The notes beneath the pieces were generated by a model. It had not been told where the DNA came from and did not search any database. It worked only from the letters and a program-made list of their open reading frames with translations. Below, piece by piece: positions 63,631 to 64,000 of a stretch of DNA of 64,000 nucleotides. Source of the stretch: Bacillus sp. AFS098217 (GTDB taxonomy: Bacteria; Bacillota; Bacilli; Bacillales; Bacillaceae_G); contig NZ_NVPR01000016.1 of NCBI RefSeq assembly GCF_002551815.1, positions 33,705-97,704 of the forward strand. Direction: 5' to 3'. Each line of letters begins with the position of its first letter. The first letter of the stretch is position 1. The translations under genes and the position numbers were made by a program.

Positions 63631-64000
63631 GTGGCAGTACAAGAGAATTTAGTAGTTGTAAAGGAAGCAATTAAAAAAGCGTGTGAACGAGCAGAGCGCT
63701 CGGTACAGGAGATTAAGCTTGTTGCAGTAACAAAAACAGTAGGAATTGAAGCAACAAATGAAGTAGTAGAAGCTGGACTAACTGATTTAGGTGAGAACCG
63801 AAATGAGGGCTTTTTACAAAAATATGAGCATTTTGGCTCGAAAGTTAATTGGCATTTCATTGGTTCGCTACAAACGAGAAAAGCAAAAGAGGTCATCAAT
63901 GAGATTGATTATTTACATTCATTAGATCGTCTTTCGCTTGCAAAAGAGATTCAAAAGCGTGCTACAAAGAAGGTTCGATGTTTTGTACAAGTGAAGACAT
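63631..64000 (+). CDS. ylmE: PLP homeostasis protein YlmE (YggS/PROSC), cut by window edge
   Basis: The first 123 residues are visible. KLVAVTKTVGIEA holds the PLP lysine and LGENRNEGFLQKYE and WHFIGSLQTRKAKEV are the family hallmarks. It is a pyridoxal phosphate-binding protein that keeps free PLP in balance. The GTG start follows AAGGAGG at ten bases, inside the end of ylmD. The 3' part lies outside the window. Confidence 0.92.
   Translation, partial: MAVQENLVVVKEAIKKACERAERSVQEIKLVAVTKTVGIEATNEVVEAGLTDLGENRNEGFLQKYEHFGSKVNWHFIGSLQTRKAKEVINEIDYLHSLDRLSLAKEIQKRATKKVRCFVQVKT

Overview
The window is chromosomal core sequence from a low-GC, endospore-forming Firmicute, almost certainly a member of the Bacillus cereus group. 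The evidence is gene order and protein identity. The order tgl-speA-yktAB-suhB-bipA-yla-ftsW-pyc-cta-ylb-bshC-dcw-spoIIG-sigG-ylm follows the Bacillus subtilis map. The insertions, losses and dispersed palindromic repeats are of the kind found in the cereus group. I see no rRNA, tRNA, CRISPR array, insertion sequence or prophage.

Region 1 (1-13.5 kb) holds small conserved genes. A tandem triplication of the SR1P peptide gene has its own promoter and two CcpN-type operators. It is followed by transglutaminase (tgl), arginine decarboxylase (speA), yktA, yktB, an inositol-phosphatase-type enzyme, the ribosome-associated GTPase BipA, and the yla genes including PhoH-family YlaK and the Fur modulator YlaN. 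Region 2 (13.5-26.2 kb) holds ftsW, pyruvate carboxylase and the heme A / caa3 oxidase block (ctaA divergent from ctaBCDEFG). The pyc upstream region carries a cluster of CcpN-like operators.

Region 3 (26.2-40.5 kb) is the ylb block: ylbC-G, a candidate CsfG sporulation RNA, rsmD-coaD, ylbJ, ylbK, ylbL, tmcAL, ylbN-rpmF, a decayed enoyl-CoA hydratase, a GerR/RsfA regulator, ylbP and panE. The tmcAL gene appears to start at a non-canonical AUA codon. Region 4 (40.5-59.2 kb) is bshC and the division and cell-wall cluster: rsmH-ftsL-pbpB-spoVD-murE-mraY-murD-spoVE-murG-murB-divIB-ftsA-ftsZ. It has no mraZ and no ylxW/ylxX/sbp. The spoVD start lies in a perfect 14-bp hairpin, and the spoVD-murE gap is highly structured. 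Region 5 (59.2-64 kb) is the sporulation sigma module spoIIGA-sigE-sigG, with a classical 22-bp-spaced Spo0A-type promoter, then ylmC, ylmD and the start of ylmE.

The genes link growth (peptidoglycan synthesis, division, aerobic respiration, anaplerosis) to sporulation. SpoVD, SpoVE, SigE, SigG, SpoIIGA, Tgl, GerR, YlbJ and the CsfG candidate all serve the spore. The most interesting observations are regulatory: the CcpN-type sites at both sr1p and pyc, the AUA start of tmcAL, the spoVD start hairpin, and the murE leader. Start codons were chosen mainly from Shine-Dalgarno (SD) position and, where I could recall it, family length. Names taken from B. subtilis rest on remembered protein similarity and synteny, not on a search.
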